Positions 36,096 to 48,239 of a stretch of DNA of 64,000 bases are shown here, piece after piece. Below the pieces are notes generated by a model that worked only from the letters and a program-made list of their open reading frames with translations, made no database searches and was not told the origin of the DNA. Numbering within the stretch: the stretch's first letter is position 1; each line of letters starts with the position of its first letter. The position numbers and the translations under genes were made by a program. The stretch is from Sabellastarte sp. h YS-2021 (taxonomy: Eukaryota > Annelida > Polychaeta > Sabellida > Sabellidae), in the NCBI GenBank assembly GCA_964017235.1, contig OZ024931.1, positions 23,784,189 through 23,848,188 on the forward strand, written 5' to 3'.

Positions 36096-36655
36096 TCATC
36101 TTGCTAAAAGAGCACCGACTGAAACACTGGGTCTGGCTGGTTGAAAACAGCATTGCCTCCAGATGACAAAACCTCTCAGACCATTTCTGGTCAAGTTGCT
36201 CAAGCTTAATGTCTGTGGTGAGTTTGGGGATTTTAGCCAGTGATTTCTTCCCAGAGCCCTGGCTAACAGACGTGCCAACTTTTTTTCCCTTTGAACTTCT
36301 ATTAGAATCTACAGAATTCTCACGTTTCTTGTTGGAGTTAGCTGGTGAACTACTGGCCTATAAAATATCTAGCAACCCCAATAACAGTGACAGACGAGGG
36401 CTCAACTAAAGTACTGTCAGATTCTTGTAAAATGGCTTTCTGATCACGTTTTTTCTTCTTTTCCTGATAAGATGGTGTCGCTAAACATGATTTCTGTTCC
36501 TGGGTAAGGACATTACAACAACTACAGTCTTTCTTATCCACACAGGGGTCAGTGCCCTTCCCTTTGTCTCTACAACGGGCTCAGTACGCGTGGGAGTCCA
36601 ACCCTGCCAAGTTTCCACAAAGACCCCGTTTCTGCCCAGGTGAAGCCATTATGAT
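36096..36655 (-). pseudogene. DIRS1-like gag N-terminal relic
   Basis: Reading leftwards from about 36655 there is a Cys-rich segment with RCRDKGKGTDPCV, then DCSCCNVLTQEQ, followed by Lys-rich sequence. It lines up with E3 gag, which has TCREDGKGDDPCV and CNICSAFSEEQ. The pieces are in more than one frame and there is no pol downstream, so it is a fragment of a further DIRS1-like element in the opposite orientation. Confidence 0.65.
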
Positions 36656-36699
36656 CTATCTGTGTCTATAAACTACAGAAGAGTATTAGGGCCAAGTAA

Positions 36700-36985
36700 A
36701 AATTTTTTTTCAATTTAGTTAGATAGTATCTCAATTTTTTGAGATACTAAGTCAATTTTTGGAGATATTAAGTCAATTTTTGAGATACTATGTAAATTTC
36801 TTTTGAGATAATTTTCTCAATATTTTGAGATACTATCTCAATTTTTTTGAGATACTAAGTCAGTTTTTGAGATAATTATTTCAATTTTTTTTAGATACTA
36901 AGTTAATTTTTTGAGATAATTATCTAAATTATTTGAGATAATAACTCAATTTTTTGAGATAATTACCTTAACTTTTTGAGATATT
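36700..36985 (+). repeat. Minisatellite of TTTTTTGAGATAcTAAGTCAA-type units (left block)
   Basis: About a dozen 18-25 bp units built from TTTTTGAGATA and CTAAGTCAA or ATTATCTCAA. The same minisatellite lies on the far side of E2 at 42686-42731 and 48583-48872, split by E3. Confidence 0.85.
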
Positions 36986-37373
36986 GCTGAGAGACATCTA
37001 GGTGTATCGGGGCTCAGTCCTGGTACGACCTTAATTTGATTTTTCATTGTAGGTTCTTGTGCCCATGTGCTGCATTCTATCACCTCTGTGATTGGCCAGT
37101 GAGGCGTGACCTTCCCTCAGTTTCATATTTTGTCACTTTGAATTTAGAAGGTGACCTGTCAACATACAAATTTTTATTCTGCCATCTTAGCTTTACTTTA
37201 TTTGATTTTAGTTTTTTACTATTCAAATATGAATGAGGGCAGATACAATCTAAGATCCAATAGAGGGGAGTGCCGGATACCCATATAGCTTCAGTTGGCG
37301 TCAGATGCAGATTTCTTGACGGGCGTCGGGGGATGGAGTCAACTCTTCACAATCCGGGCAAGGTTTTACTGAT

Positions 37374-38108
37374 TTGTCTGACTCCGGGTCCGATATTGAC
37401 ATATCTGGCCTGATTGAACAATCAGATCAAAATTTGTCCCCTATCCATACTCCTTTGCAATCTGGTGTTACAGAAACTAGGCAAGGTCAGGCCTCACAAG
37501 CCTCGGGTTCGAATCTTGACCTTACAGATCAAAATCATATTAATGCTCAGATTTTATCACAACTCAGAGCACTGGGGGCTAGGCAGGATAGCATGGAAAA
37601 ATCCATGAAAAAATCGGTTAAGAAGACCAATGATGGTTCAAAAATTAAGAAATCAAAAATAAAATCAAGAAATGGCGTTGCAAAAACTGAAGCTAGGGAG
37701 GTTGGGGCGGCTATCCCTTCTGTCCAAATGGCACATATTCCCCCACTCAGTCGGTTGAGAGAGGAAGCCAGAATACAAGAAGAGGTTCAGAGCAGGCTTA
37801 GGCATTTAGCCGATAATGTCAAACCAGGTATGGGGAAAATCAAGTCCGAGAGGGGTGGGGCCGTGGATGTTTTTGTAAACCACACGGTCAGATGGCCCCA
37901 TGAATTTGTGTTGTCAGGCCAAAACAAGAACAGAGTCACATATAACCAGTTATCTCCAGTACAATGGATGGCTGGCTTTTGTCGAACCATCAGAGAGGAT
38001 TCAGATATGGCAATTCGTGAACACATGTTAGATTATGTCATTGATTTATTAGATGATGCTGGAGGCCACGAGGGCAGAGTGGTCAACACTCTTGCCTCCC
38101 ACTTCTGA
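37374..38108 (+). pseudogene. E2 gag, N-terminal part, cut by a SINE
   Basis: An acidic Ser/Asp-rich start, a Lys-rich stretch (KKSVKKTNDGSKIKKSKIKS), then the conserved block with VRWPHEFVLSGQNKNRVTYN, QLSPVQWMAGF and MLDYVIDLLDDA that matches E4 gag. Genuine gag sequence stops at the SINE at 38060; the last 16 codons of the ORF are SINE. No good ATG opens the frame (the listed start is TTG), so the 5' part is probably frameshifted too. Confidence 0.75.
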
Positions 38109-38303
38109 GGCCAGGGTTTGGTTCCCGGTACAGCCTCAAGTGGGAAAGCTGGTAGTTGCTTGCCGTTGGTCGGCAGTTTACAGTACAGAAGCCTAACAAA
38201 CTGTATGTACTGGTTTCCTCTGCCCTTCCAACTACCTGTCGTGATATGACCTGTACAGTGTTGAAAGCGACGTAAAACCCCAAATAAATAAATAATAAAT
38301 AAA
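38060..38303 (+). mobile_element. tRNA-derived SINE inserted in E2 gag, 13-bp target duplication
   Basis: TATTAGATGATGC flanks the element at 38047-38059 and 38304-38316. The head has pol III promoter-like boxes (AGTGGTCAACACTC for box A, GGTTTGGTTCCCGG for box B), the core has CAACTACCTGTCGTGATATG, and the tail is GACGTAAAACCCCAAATAAA with AAATA repeats. Two further copies in the window are at 35828 and 62286. It is not a working tRNA gene. Confidence 0.92.
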
Positions 38304-38316
38304 TATTAGATGATGC

Positions 38317-39052
38317 CACTGACTTCTCCTGGGCTTCGGCAAAGGCCAGCCATGCTGTCCTCCTGTGTTGAATGGAGCAAGGAGAAATTAAGAGTTGGTC
38401 AGAAACTCAAAAAATTGACAGGGTATGCCGTGCTCATGCTCAAAGACACAGTATACTTCACAAAATAGTTCTCAGAGAGGGCAAGATAAGCAGGTTTCTG
38501 GTAAGACCACTACTTGTGTCTATTACAACAAGGGAGTTTGCTCACAAAAACAGACCCATGAGACCAAAGGGGTCCTCTATAAGCATGTCTGTGCCTCATG
38601 TTGGGCCAAAGATGCCAAATCTTACCCTAACCCCCAGATGGAATGTCGAAAAATACAAAAAATGAGTAATCCTGGACATGGCCTTGGGTTCGAGCCCTGT
38701 CCATAAGGGTAGGACTGTTGTCAATTCAAATTGTTCCCACAACGAGCTAGGGTCATTATTGGGTTGGTCCAAACCACAAATACAACAAAGGTTTCAATCT
38801 GCACTTGTAGCTTCCCTCAGCCATAGGGACAATAGAACCTATGCCCAGGTTTTGTCCACAAAAGTTGACAATGCCCCTACAAGAGTGGCCAATACAGTGC
38901 GTGGGCATTATAATAGCCCAATTTCTGCCCTTAGTGTACCTAAACAGCTGGTGGCAATACTGACAGTAATACTTATAAGGTCAAGGGTAGTACTGTCGAC
39001 AGACATAAACAAACTCTCACACAACGAATGGATTGTGATATACAAAAGGTAA
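38317..39052 (+). pseudogene. E2 gag, C-terminal part with CCCH-type finger
   Basis: After the SINE the gag resumes as TDFSWASAKASHAVLL, breaks by a stop and frameshifts, and then shows the finger CVYYNKGVCSQKQTHETKGV with YKHVCASCW and a last Cys in NPQMEC (about 38514-38650). This matches the E4 finger. The 38678-39052 frame holds RTYAQVLSTKV, matching KTYAQALAMGK of E4. Confidence 0.7.
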
Positions 39053-39190
39053 ACCTCTCAGTCCTCACAGTCAGATCCGAGATATACCATGGCATATCCT
39101 AGTAACACACAGATGAGTAAAAGTTTTTTTTTATAAACAAACAACAGATTTCAGGTTCTAGATACTGTCCAGGCAGATCAAGTAAGTAGT

Positions 39191-40998
39191 GTGAATACTT
39201 CTCATTCTGATAACAGGGATGCCACAAGTGTTCCAATGAACGGGGATAGTTACAGCAAGCGTCCTAAAACTGACCAAAGCTCTAGAAATACGACTACACA
39301 GGAGGACCAAAGTTCTCATGTTATACCGGATCTCGCATGTTCTGTGGATCGTGACCTTAGTCTAGTTCCTGAATTTCAAAAATGTAAAGTACAAATTGGT
39401 ACCAAGTTTGGTTGTATACCCTTGGCCCCTATATATGTGTATCGAGGCCCTGTACACCACTGGGAACAAATCCCGGATGTTTTAACTGCTCACAGATTGA
39501 TCAGGAATACAGAAATCCCGAATGTTTTGGGTCTTCTCATTCCAGTTCAAACCAACTTGAATGTGGCTAGTTGGAGAAAACATTTGGCTGATTATTTTGA
39601 CAAACAATTACCGGATTTGATAGAATTCGGATTCCCTCTAGACTTTGATAGATCAAGAGACCTTCAAAGTACCTTGGTCAACCACGCTTCAGCTCGGTTA
39701 TACCCGGATCAGGTGAATAAATACATACAGGAAGAAGTCGGCTTTCAAGCCATATTGGATCCTTTAGAAGTAAACCTTTCGATATCCATATTTCTCCATT
39801 CATGACTAGGACTAAGTCAGATTCGGATTGTAGGTGAACTATTATGGATTTTGATAGGTTTATATATCAATGATAGTGTGCTCAAGGATACATATTTGGG
39901 AACTAATTCCCAAATGCACTATCTATCAGTAGATTCGATTATACAAACTATAAATGAAATAGGTCCTTCGGCTCACATTTTTAAAGTTGATATTAGCCGA
40001 GCTTTCAGGCATATTCGGATCTGGGGGACATTGACCTTTTGGGCTTACAACACAGGGGCAAGCTTTATCTGGATCTGTCGTTGCCATTCGGATATTGCTT
40101 GGGAGCTTTTTTCTTTAGTAAGATAAACGATTCAGTTAGATATATTATGTACAAAAATGGTCATAATGCACTCTTAAACTACATTGACGACCTCATATAC
40201 TGCGGCTTGCCCTCCACAATTGATTCATCTTATCAATTTTTGTTGGATCTTTTGTAGGACCTTGGACTTGATATTAATATTAACAAGCTGTGTCCACCTG
40301 ACACAAAAGTTGTATGTTTGGGCATACTATTCGATATGGGTTAACAGGACCATTTCAATTCCAGATAAGAAGTTACAAGAAATCTGTACAGTTTGTCACA
40401 ACTGGTTGGACAAGAGAATGATCACAAAAAATGAGTTACAGTCTTCATTAGGTCTCTTATTATATATTGCCAAATGCGTAAAACCGGCCAGATACTTTCT
40501 TAATCGCATGTTACAATTGCTTAGAGATAACACAGATAACAATCATATCTGTTTAACAAGTAATTTTTTAAAGACTTTAAATGGTTTCAGGTTTTCCTTA
40601 GTTCATACAATGGAGTCACCTTTTACTACCAACCCCCACTTCATAAGCGAATTTATTTGGATGCTTCATTGGAAGGTTTGGGAGGTTGTTATGATAATTT
40701 GGTAAATGCTTTACGCATTCCTAGAGGTTTCAAAAACTATAACATAGCACATCTTGAAATCCTCAATGTGGTAGTGGCCCTTAAACTTTGGGGCCATGCC
40801 TGGGCCAACAAGTCCATACAGATTATGTGCGACAACATTGCAGTAGTGGAGGTCCTTACATATGGTATAGCCAGGGACCCCACCATGGCCACTTGTGCCA
40901 GGAATACATGGCTATTGTCAGCTATCTTTAATATTAATATTATTGTCAGTCATATCAAGGGCCTAGATAACAATGTAGCAGACTTATTGTCTAGATAG
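39191..40998 (+). pseudogene. E2 reverse transcriptase and RNase H, multiply frameshifted
   Basis: Pieces at 39191-39805, 39851-40126, 40039-40257, 40184-40705 and 40657-40998 are collinear with the 603-aa ORF of E4. RT motifs: FGFPLDFDR, HIFKVDISRAFRHIR, LPFGYC and the catalytic YIDD at 40180-40191 (intact here). A deletion of some 25 codons seems to follow MDFDR near 39855. RNase H: MDASLEGLGG, HLEILNVVVA, MCDNIAVVEVL and the final SHIKGLDNNVADLLSR. Confidence 0.82.
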
Positions 40999-41103
40999 CA
41001 TCATACTTCTGACAATTTCCAAAAATTAAATGCCTTAATAGAATGCCCTGTATGGGTCAATTCACATTTAGACCTTACTTTATTAAATCATGATATTGAG
41101 CCA

Positions 41104-42063
41104 GTGATTTGTTTTTCAGATTCCCAGGCAGCAACAGCTCCTCTAGCTACTCAGGCTTGCAAGAAACTTCGTTTTGGCTTCTGTCCAGCCTCCATGGCTT
41201 CCTATGAAAGAATGTTTCATCTCTTCCTTGCTTTCCTGGTGGTGGTGGACCTGTCTCTTCCTGGGGTCTCATCACTAGATATACTAGCCTTTATGGAATA
41301 CCTGGCACAGTCTGGTATGTCTCCAGATAATATTACTAACCATCTTACTGCAGTTAGATCTATGTTCATTATATATGGATACAATACTGCCCCATTTAGA
41401 GATCAAAGAATACCTCTATTTATAAAATCTTTGAAGATTGATCGTCCAGTCACTCCTAAATTACAGTTACTTATAGATTATACATTGTTGTTGCAAATTG
41501 TGACGGTGTCTGCTCACTTACAATTTCCATTGGTATATAAAGCCCTCTATTTGGTGGCCTTCTTCTCCTTTCTTAGATTATCAAATATACTGCCACATGC
41601 TGCTAAGAATTTTGATAAGACAACATTTATGTGTGGGTGACGTTATTCTTTCCAAACACAGGGCGGTTATTCTTATAAAATGGTCCAAGACCTTTCAGGA
41701 CTGTGTCAAGACCACCACCATAGCTATGCCTCACAACTCTGTCCTGTAAAAGCACTCACACACATGCTTAATGCTTACCCATCAGATAATGATTCTCCTC
41801 TTTTTCAGTTACATCACGGTCAAGCAGTCAGACCACTTGCAGATTCTGCCGCAAGGAAGCATTTGAAATATGTTTCTTCACTCCTTGGTCTCTCCAGGTC
41901 ACTTACCTTCCATGATTTTCGTAGGGGTGGGGCCTCCTGGGCCTTTAAGCATGGGGTCCCAGTCCAGGATATCCAAGCACAGGGTACCTGGTCCTCCAAC
42001 TGTGTTTGGAGATACATCACACTTTCCCCCCTCTCACCCTTCTCAGGTGGCTACCACCTTTAA
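41104..42063 (+). pseudogene. E2 tyrosine recombinase, frameshifted once
   Basis: 41104-41640 covers the core-binding region and box I (FFSFLRLSNILPHA); the frame is lost at 41640 and regained at 41680-42063, which carries ADSAARKHLK, the HxxR box HDFRRGGASWAF, AQGTWSS and the candidate nucleophile in VWRYI. It is nearly collinear with the intact E4 recombinase. The lysine motif IKWSKTFQD lies in the gap frame. Confidence 0.82.
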
Positions 42064-42685
42064 GTCCCACCTTCACTTCTGACCTCTTCTCCCTACCTCT
42101 ACTGGGTGTTTGGGGCTCTTCTAAACACTCACATTAATCGTAATTGACAACCATTTTACAGTTATTAACCACCAACTTTGACCTCATGCCTAGTAACTCT
42201 GTATATTACCTCGGCTCTTAGATTGTGACCTGATCTTATATTCAGTATAATTGTTTATTGTAGCTGGAGGTCAAAGTTCATGATCTATATAGTTTTCTCT
42301 AATCCTTCACCTTCATTCACCTGTTCCTTTGACCTTTGAGGTATTGTTTTCACTTCTTAAATTGTGTTTACAATCTTTTCCTTAGGTACTATATGCTTAC
42401 TTCACCTTTTACTTTGTTGAGTTCAAGGTTATGTTATTAGTGACCTCAAGGTCAAGGTTATTTATGTTTGGGGTCATGGGATACTTGGGGGGGGATAAAA
42501 ATGTTCTTGAATCTTTACATAATGTCACCTTCTATTTTCTAATTTACAATTTCATTATGTACTCTTTAATGTCTGTTTGTATGATAATGTCTTTACAATT
42601 ATTTTAGTAGTGACATGTATAATTATATTTAATAAAATATACAATCCCATTGTTTCTTTGCTGGGGTGGGGACAGGGACTGTAAG
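42064..42685 (+). repeat. E2 3' non-coding region (B-like)
   Basis: Holds several CTTTGACCT and AAGGTCA words, a G-run at 42490, and ends GGGGTGGGGACAGGGACT before the minisatellite. Its position and AGGTCA-rich texture resemble the B repeat of E4, but I see no direct sequence match. Confidence 0.5.
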
Positions 42686-42731
42686 TCAATTTTTTGAGAT
42701 ACTAAGTCAATTTTTGAGATAATTATCTTAC
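42686..42731 (+). repeat. Minisatellite, middle block before E3
   Basis: GTAAGTCAATTTTTTGAGAT units as in 36700-36985, broken off where E3 begins at 42732. Confidence 0.85.
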
Positions 42732-42905
42732 TTTATTGAGCTACAATAGCTTACCATGTGGAACTAAATGCTATCTCGGGAGGCCGCAGGCATCCGGCCA
42801 ATGTCCAAGAAAAATAGATGTCTAGTGTTGACCGAATCCCTCTGTCCTAAGAGTGTACCATAGCAGTGTAATCTCACGCATCATCCTTTTTCTCTTGTTG
42901 GCCGC
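42732..42905 (+). repeat. E3 left inverted terminal repeat
   Basis: AGCTTACCATGTGGAACTAA, GCTATCTCGGGAGGCCGCAG and TAGCAGTGTAATCT are the inverse of 48412-48540, with about ten differences by eye. The outermost 25 bp match the internal complementary region, not the right end, as in DIRS1. Confidence 0.88.
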
Positions 42906-43113
42906 GTGACTAGCAAGAGTTTAAAATAAGCTTACTTTATTTCACTGTTTTCTCAGGATATACATATTGTTGGATGTTACTGTTCAGCCATTTATTTTAT
43001 TATATATCGTAGCTTATTCTGTCAAACTTTGAATTCTGCAGGATAAGTATTTATTTTATATTTCATTACTGTGAGGTTTCCAGTGCGTACTGCTTGGATT
43101 TATTGCTGTAAAA

Positions 43114-45171
43114 GTGTCCTCCCACCAAACGAGTTCTAACAAGCCCAGATCATTCAAATGCAGACATTTTTGCTTCGTTTTTGATACACATAACTACTAC
43201 CCAACTTGCAGAGAAGATGGCAAAGGGGATGACCCTTGTGTTACTAATGAAAAGCCGTGCAATATTTGCTCTGCTTTTTCTGAAGAGCAGCCTATTAAAA
43301 TAAAGCACAGGCGTAGATATGTTAGAAAGCAAAAAGTGTCTGATACCTGTAATACATCTAAAGATGATGATCTGGACTTGTTGGAGGATGACGTGGAGGC
43401 ATTTTCTGGATCTCAAGCAGACCTTGAGGGTGCTTCAGAAGGTGCTTATTTTCATCTCCTCCTCGCCCCAACCCTTACATTTTGAGTCCTTGTCTTTAAG
43501 GACACCTCAAACTGTTCCTCCCACCCCAGGTACAGCTTTACAAAATAAGATAGAAAGCAAACTAAAAAAATCCCATGGCAACTAATTCAAAATCCAACTT
43601 CAACAGCAAATGAGCATCTTTCAAGCATCCATGCTGGAGGCTATGAAATCTCTTAGAGAGGAAATGCAATCTATGAAAAAAGCCTCCGAAGCAGAGGAAA
43701 ATAAGACCTCGGCTTCAACTTCAAAAGCTAGACCTAGCAAACAGTCTGTTGAATTATCTGACCCTAACATACATCTGAACCTTCGGACATCCGATCACTC
43801 GGATGCTCAACCTATGGAAATGGAATTCCTTCACTTCCACCACAGTTCACCCAATGTGTACAGTCCGATCATAGCTCCAAGCACTCCTATCTTCATTCCA
43901 AACACTCGGAACAACCTCCAAGGGTTTGTTTTTCTAAAGCCAAGAAACACTCGGACAAAAAGAAACACAAGGTTCGGGCAAAATACTTTCCACAGTCTTC
44001 ATCTTCAGAGGAGGATCAGTCCTCTGTCCATGTTAAAAAGTCTGCTAAGCCCCAAAAGGCTCCTTTTGAGCAAGACCAACAACAGGATAACCCAGACCCA
44101 GTCTTTTACAGGGAGGTAGATATGTCTGACCTCCCTTCACAGTACACAGAGGAAGTTGAGACTTTTAGGCACATACTTGATCTCTCTGACCACAGGGAAA
44201 CTATGCCTAGGTCCTCTACCACTGTGAATGGCCTGGACGATGGAAAAGGCCAACAGGATCTCAGGCCAAGAGGCCCTTCAGCTATGCTCCCTTAAGTCCA
44301 TATCTCAAAGATGATGTTTGAGAAATTTGAGCAGGACTTACTGGCCTCTTATTTACCTGAGGGCAAATATATAAAAAACCCTGCTTCAACCGCAAAATAT
44401 TACAAGGTGGGACAGCCTTGTTTTGAGGACAAACTACAGGAGCTTAATTCATATTTTTCCAAGATCTGTATTACTCCTAAACCCTCTGTGGCTCCTATGG
44501 GCAAGGTTCCCCTACAAGTTCTTAAGGAACTTGAGCACCAAGCTAGGCAGAATCTCTCTACCATCAACTTTACATATACCTTTGCAAAGGCTGCTTCCGC
44601 TTGTAACACTACTATGGAGAGGTGTCAGGACAGTCTTAAGGCTACCTTTAAAAGGGTTAAAAGCCAGATTCAGAAGGGTGCCAATCCTCAAAAAGCTGCT
44701 AGGTGTGGCTATGAACACACCCCGTGACTATTTTGAAATATTGAATAAGAGAATCCTTTTTCAACAGAGAGCCTTAGCCTGCCTAAGCAAATCCAGAGGG
44801 AGCTCTATACCATGGGCAACACTGGCCTGCTGAGATGTGAGACTGAAATGTCCATTCTTCAACCACATCTAGGGGATTCTAGATGTCAAGAACTCAGGAA
44901 TTCACCTTTCTGGCCTACTCCTTTGTTCAAGTCACAATTAGTCAAGGATGGAGAAGACTTCCTCCTTAAAACGGCACCCCTAAAGATTCTCAGGGTTTTG
45001 GACCCCACCACAATAAAAGAGACTCCTACAGGAAATGCCCCTATGGGGGCAACTACTCCCAAAACAGTAACCATTTGTTTTCCTCCGGTAGGGGGAAACA
45101 ACAGAGGCTTCAGAGGTCGTTTTCGACCCCATTCAAGGGGACGAGGGTGTGAAAACCCCTCCGCCCAATGA
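43114..45171 (+). pseudogene. E3 gag, frameshifted
   Basis: Collinear pieces: 43114-43485 with a Cys-rich, zinc-finger-like start (CRHFCFVF, TCREDGKGDDPCV, CNICSAF) and an acidic tail; 43610-44119 with a helical, coiled-coil-like LEAMKSLREEMQSMKKASEA; 44311-44727, a capsid-like segment (FEKFEQDLLASYLPEGKYIK); and 44812-45171, ending in an Arg/Gly-rich run (GFRGRFRPHSRGRG) suited to nucleic-acid binding. Three frameshifts or more separate them. The first piece opens with GTG, so the true start is unclear. Confidence 0.75.
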
Positions 45172-46771
45172 CTCCTTAAAAGCCTCCCTCAGTCCACCAG
45201 TAGGAGGTCGCCTCCATTCTTTCAGAAGAGACTGGCTTACAAACAAATGTTCAGACAACATGTTAAACATCACCAATGGTTACGTTCTTCCATTTATCTC
45301 AAAACCAAATTTAGTCAGAGCTCCACTGATTCAATCAAGTTACGAGGCCCTTCAAAAATACCAAGCTCTGGCCTCTTGTATCCAGTCTGTTCTGTCAAAG
45401 AACACAATAGAAAGGGTGGAAAATGTAAAATCTCTTGGGTTTTACAGTCGCCTGTTTCTAGTCCCCAAGCCTGACCAAAGGTGGAAGCCAGTAATAGACC
45501 TAAGCAGGCTCAACACCTTCCTACTTCTAGAAACGTTCAAAATGGATCCATCAGGGCCTCTCTGATTCCAAGGGAATGGGTGTCATCGATAGATCTGATC
45601 CAGTCCTTAGGGTGAATAATAAATCAGGAGAATCCAAACTAAAACCTACTCAAGTGTTTTCGTTTGTGGGCTATGAATACCATCTAGATTCAGCCCACTC
45701 AAGAGAGATGGTTCAAACTTCAGGTTTTGATCCTACAACTCAAGTCAAAACATGTTTTGACTGCAAGATGTTTGATGTCGCTAATTGGGTTGCTTGCCTC
45801 AATGGAGAAAATGGTCCCGGAGGGATGCCTTCACATGAGGCCCTTTTAGTTTCACCTCAAGGAGCACTGGAGATATCCTTAGTCATTGGACAGCCTCCTT
45901 CCTTGGACAGAAACCATTTCAGCACACCTAGAGTGGTGGCAGAATGCCACAAACATGATGGAAAATGCAGACCTTCATCCTAAAGACCACAGTATCCAAT
46001 TCTTTACAGACGCCTCAAACAAAGGCTGGGGTGCTCACTTAGAGCAAGCTTCTACAAAGGGACTGTGGTCAGACAGGGAAAAAAGGCTACACATAAATGT
46101 TGAAGGCGGTTTCTCTGGCCCTTCAAAGGTTCAAGGGCCAGTGTCAAAACCAAACAGTGTTGGTTACAGACAACTCAACAGTAGTAGCCTACATAAACAA
46201 ACAAGGAGGAACCCACTCGGTGGAGATGTGCACTGTCCTGTGGAAGATCATGACCTGGTGTCATCATTACCAGATAACCTTAAAAGCCAGACACATTCCA
46301 GGGTGTCTGAATGTAATGGCTGACCTTCTGTCCAGGTCGAACTAAGTTCAGTCAACAGAATGGTCACTGCATCTGCAGGTGTTCAAACAGATCTGTCAAA
46401 TGTGGTTCACTCCTCATGTGGATCTTTTTGCCACTCGTCTGAACCACAAAGTTCCACTGTACATATCTCCAGTCCCAGACCAAAATACTTGGGACATAGA
46501 TGCTCTGAACATAAACTGGTCGGGTCTCATTGCTTATGCTTACCCTCCCATGGCTCTCCTTCACAGGGTGATCCAAAAAAATCAGGCAATCCAGTTGTCT
46601 GATCATTGTAATAGCTCCAGCCTAGCCAGGGATGCCCTGGTTTTGGGACCTAGTGCAGCTCTCAACAGATATCCCACTTCAGTTACTAGTGTCAAGAACT
46701 CTTCTCCTCAATCTCACAACTATGTGTTTCACAGCAATCCACAACATCTCTACCCCATGCCTGGTGTCTAG
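45149..46771 (+). pseudogene. E3 RT/RNase H/Dam-like gene with RT core deleted
   Basis: The RT starts well (45149-45565: GFYSRLFLVPKPDQRWKPVI, DLSRLNTFLLLETFKM) but at about 45585 the text jumps from the WVSSIDL position to the segment before KLKPTQVFSFVGYEY. Compared with E1 some 300 bp are gone, including the YxDD motif. RNase H remains in pieces: QFFTDASNKGWGAH (about 46000), LVTDNSTVVAYIN and RHIPGCLNVMADLLSR (46097-46345). The Dam-like part is at 46379-46620 (VDLFATRLNHKVPLYISPVP, YAYPP). Confidence 0.85.
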
Positions 46772-46779
46772 GAGTGGAC

Positions 46780-47891
46780 AGCTCCAAAAACAAGCCTTCT
46801 CTGTGGAGCTGGCAGAGAGAATTGCTGCCCCTCAAAGGTCATCAACAAGGACCATCTACAAGTCAAAGTGGGCCCTATTTGAGAAATGGTGCAGATAAAA
46901 TTAGGTGGATTTCTCCACTCCCTCTGTGAAACAAGTCTCAGACTTTTTCATGTACCTGTAACAAGATCTAAACAGGCGGACTTCAACCATTGATGGTTAT
47001 AGGATGGCCATTGTCAACACCTTGGGCCCAGCGGGGCTCCATATTTCCCAAAGCTCAGACCTTAACAGGTTACTCTCCAGTTTTCACAGGGATCGTCAAA
47101 AAAGTTCCAGGAATCTTCCTAACCTTTCTGTTGTACTTAATGAGCTCACAAAAGCACCTTTTGAGCCTATGAAAGACACAGACCTCAAACATCGTTCCGT
47201 CAAAACTGTTTTCTTGCTAGCTTTGGCCTCCGGAAAGCGCCACAGCAAAATTCAGGCCTGGGTTGCAAACAAGTATCTAATCTAGGCCAATAAGAAAAGG
47301 TTGCTTTGTTCCCTTCTTCAGATTTCATTGCCAAAAACCAATTAGCAAGAGAAGGTTCCCAAAGTGTGTCTCCGGTGACTATTCCTGCTCTAACTACCAT
47401 TGTAGATAGACAATTCAAAGAAGACAGGACCTTGTGTCTGGTACAGGCCCTGAGGTACTATTTGGATCGAACCAAAGACCTAAGAGGGTCTCAATCCCTC
47501 CTTCTTATCTCCTTTCAGAAAGTACATACCTGAGACCCGCTACACTCTGTTCTTGGCAAAAACAAACTATCCTACTTTGTTACAAGAAGCAGATCAACAA
47601 GCCTTGGACCTGGTCCAAGTCAAAGTGCATGACATTAGGGCCTTTGTGACCTCTACGGCCTTTTATGGTGGGGTATCAGTAGACCAAATCATGCAAGCAT
47701 GTCACTGGAAAGTTCACAACACATTTGCAAATTTTTACCTAAAAGACCTTACTTGGTCAGACAACGACAACAATTTGTATCTGGGACCAGTAGTAGCGAC
47801 ACAACAAGTCCTAGACCCTTCCCCTCAGACTCCTCATCCTTGGAAAGAAAGGGGGGGCACATCCACTGCAGCCAAGTCTTCAGGAGTCTAA
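46780..47891 (+). pseudogene. E3 tyrosine recombinase, broken
   Basis: Core-binding start ERIAAPQRSSTRTIYKSKW (46810-46896, then a stop), 47004-47285 with box I (LALASGKRHSK), 47306-47533, and 47553-47891 with the HxxR box VKVHDIRAF and the likely nucleophile in HNTFANFYLKD. Stops at about 46896 and 46961 and at least two frameshifts prevent function. Confidence 0.82.
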
Positions 47892-48239
47892 ATCCCAGGG
47901 TCTAGGTATTTGATTACCTCTTCAGGATGTTATGGTAAGGTCTTTAATCTATCATTTCTGTATTTAACTGTATAATGGATTAAGTTTTTAATCAGTGTGC
48001 CATAATCTCATATTTAGGGTGGCAAGTTAATGAGATTCAAGCCCAGGGATGTGATGTCCTTGGGGGCTATACTCACATAAGTGAGCATGGCTGCACTTAG
48101 TCCTTCTATCAAAACATCCAGACAGTATTGGTACTGTCACTCATTAATCTTTTAGTTTTTGGCTTCTTACAGGTCCGATTTGCAAAATTGGGGCTCTGTA
48201 AGCAGGACTCAGACTGTTTTTTTTTTTCAAATATTCATT
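47892..48239 (+). other. E3 3' non-coding region
   Basis: Sequence between the recombinase and the internal complementary region; no feature recognised apart from a T-run at 48219-48228. Confidence 0.6.

Larger units (their letters stand above)
36986..42685 (+). mobile_element. E2: tyrosine-recombinase retrotransposon related to E4, decayed
   Basis: Gag with a CCCH-type finger, RT, RNase H and tyrosine recombinase occur in that order on the plus strand and are collinear with E4 (minus strand, 49266-57984). No Dam-like domain is seen between RNase H and recombinase, unlike E1 and E3. Many frameshifts and stops make it inactive. Exact ends are uncertain; the flanking minisatellite blocks may be its A repeats, by analogy with E4. 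Confidence 0.75.

Noticed and set aside
38060..38303. tRNA gene suggested by box A and box B-like motifs
   Set aside because: No cloverleaf could be drawn, and the target duplication and AAATA tail show a SINE.
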